Assembly: GCA_027024625.1 (NCBI GenBank)
Contig: JALVRY010000131.1
Location: forward strand, 1-6,262
Reading direction: 5' to 3'
Source of the DNA: Thiotrichaceae bacterium
Lineage (GTDB): Bacteria > Pseudomonadota > Gammaproteobacteria > Thiotrichales > Thiotrichaceae
DNA: 6,262 bases
Shown: positions 6,043 to 6,262 of the stretch, piece by piece
How the letters are laid out: each line of letters starts with the position of its first letter
How positions within the stretch are numbered: position 1 is the stretch's first letter
Program-made: the position numbers and the translations under genes
Notes under the pieces: generated by a model
What the model was told of the DNA's origin: nothing
Databases searched by the model: none
Seen by the model: only the letters and a program-made list of their open reading frames with translations

Positions 6043-6074
6043 AAAAAGCTGCATGGAGTACAATACTCCATGCA
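6043..6074 (-). terminator. Intrinsic terminator after the cytochrome gene
   Basis: A perfect 11-bp stem, TGCATGGAGTA at 6050-6060 with TACTCCATGCA at 6064-6074, with a 3-nt loop. On the minus strand it is followed by GCTTTTTATC, a T run just after the stem. It lies 18 bp beyond the stop codon of the cytochrome gene. The plus-strand side has no T run, so it acts on the minus strand. Confidence 0.85.
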
Positions 6075-6092
6075 AACTTCTACCCTCCTCGA

Positions 6093-6262
6093 TTATTCAG
6101 AAGGTATTTTACCACCTTCATCTGGTGCCGTTTCGTGCATCCAAGATACTGCTGCATCAAAGTCATCGATGATTGACTTACCTTTAAACATGTAGTCTTC
6201 ATCATCTTTCTTAACAAGTAGTGGAACACCTGCTTCATTAACTTCGTGACATGCCGCACACT
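6093..6262 (-). CDS. c-type cytochrome, C-terminal fragment (5' end cut by window)
   Basis: The last 56 codons of a minus-strand gene, too short for a full-length call. It begins at the window edge with CAACH, a CXXCH heme c attachment motif (TGT codon at 6260-6258), and ends PSE then TAA at 6095-6093. The product is therefore a heme-binding protein matured in the periplasm, probably an electron carrier or a heme subunit. Only 51 residues follow the motif, short for a class I cytochrome c, with two methionines (in DYMFKGKS and SWMHETAP) as candidate axial ligands. Because the CXXCH is this close to the C-terminus, the missing part may hold an additional heme or another domain. The tail is acidic. 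The stop is followed 18 bp later by a strong terminator, so the gene ends its own transcript. The subfamily cannot be told from this piece. Confidence 0.8.
   Translation of the reverse strand, partial: CAACHEVNEAGVPLLVKKDDEDYMFKGKSIIDDFDAAVSWMHETAPDEGGKIPSE

Overview
The window is AT-rich proteobacterial chromosome, most likely from a gammaproteobacterium. That is an inference from a PilT of the type IV pilus type lying back to back with a YggS/PLPBP gene, an arrangement known from Pseudomonas, together with a bacterial thiopurine methyltransferase, periplasmic TlpA-type thioredoxins and a c-type cytochrome. I cannot name a genus. There is no sign of phage, insertion sequence, CRISPR array, tRNA or rRNA.

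Layout. Positions 1-1009 (minus) hold nearly all of pilT, whose last few codons lie off the left edge. A 123-bp divergent spacer with a long imperfect dyad separates it from yggS (1133-1816, plus), the only plus-strand gene. yggS converges on a run of five minus-strand genes. In transcription order these are a secreted parvulin-type peptidyl-prolyl isomerase (5866-4556), a membrane-anchored TlpA-like thioredoxin (4417-3749), a secreted protein I do not recognise (3708-3109), a second membrane-anchored TlpA-like thioredoxin (3106-2537) and a thiopurine S-methyltransferase homologue (2523-1867). At the right edge is the C-terminal end of a c-type cytochrome (6262-6093, minus), followed by two tandem hairpin terminators that separate it from the isomerase gene.

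How the genes may work together. The last four minus-strand genes are tightly packed, with gaps of 40, 2 and 13 bp, and look like one transcript. A perfect TATAAT hexamer sits just upstream of the first thioredoxin. The isomerase gene lies 138 bp further upstream and may be co-transcribed or separate. Four of the five products are predicted to act in the periplasm: two CXXC oxidoreductases, one folding isomerase, and one unknown protein with exactly two cysteines in its mature part. This suggests a small periplasmic folding or thiol-redox module, with the unknown protein as client or partner. That link is inference from gene order and cysteine content only. The cytochrome next door fits a respiratory context but is transcriptionally separate.
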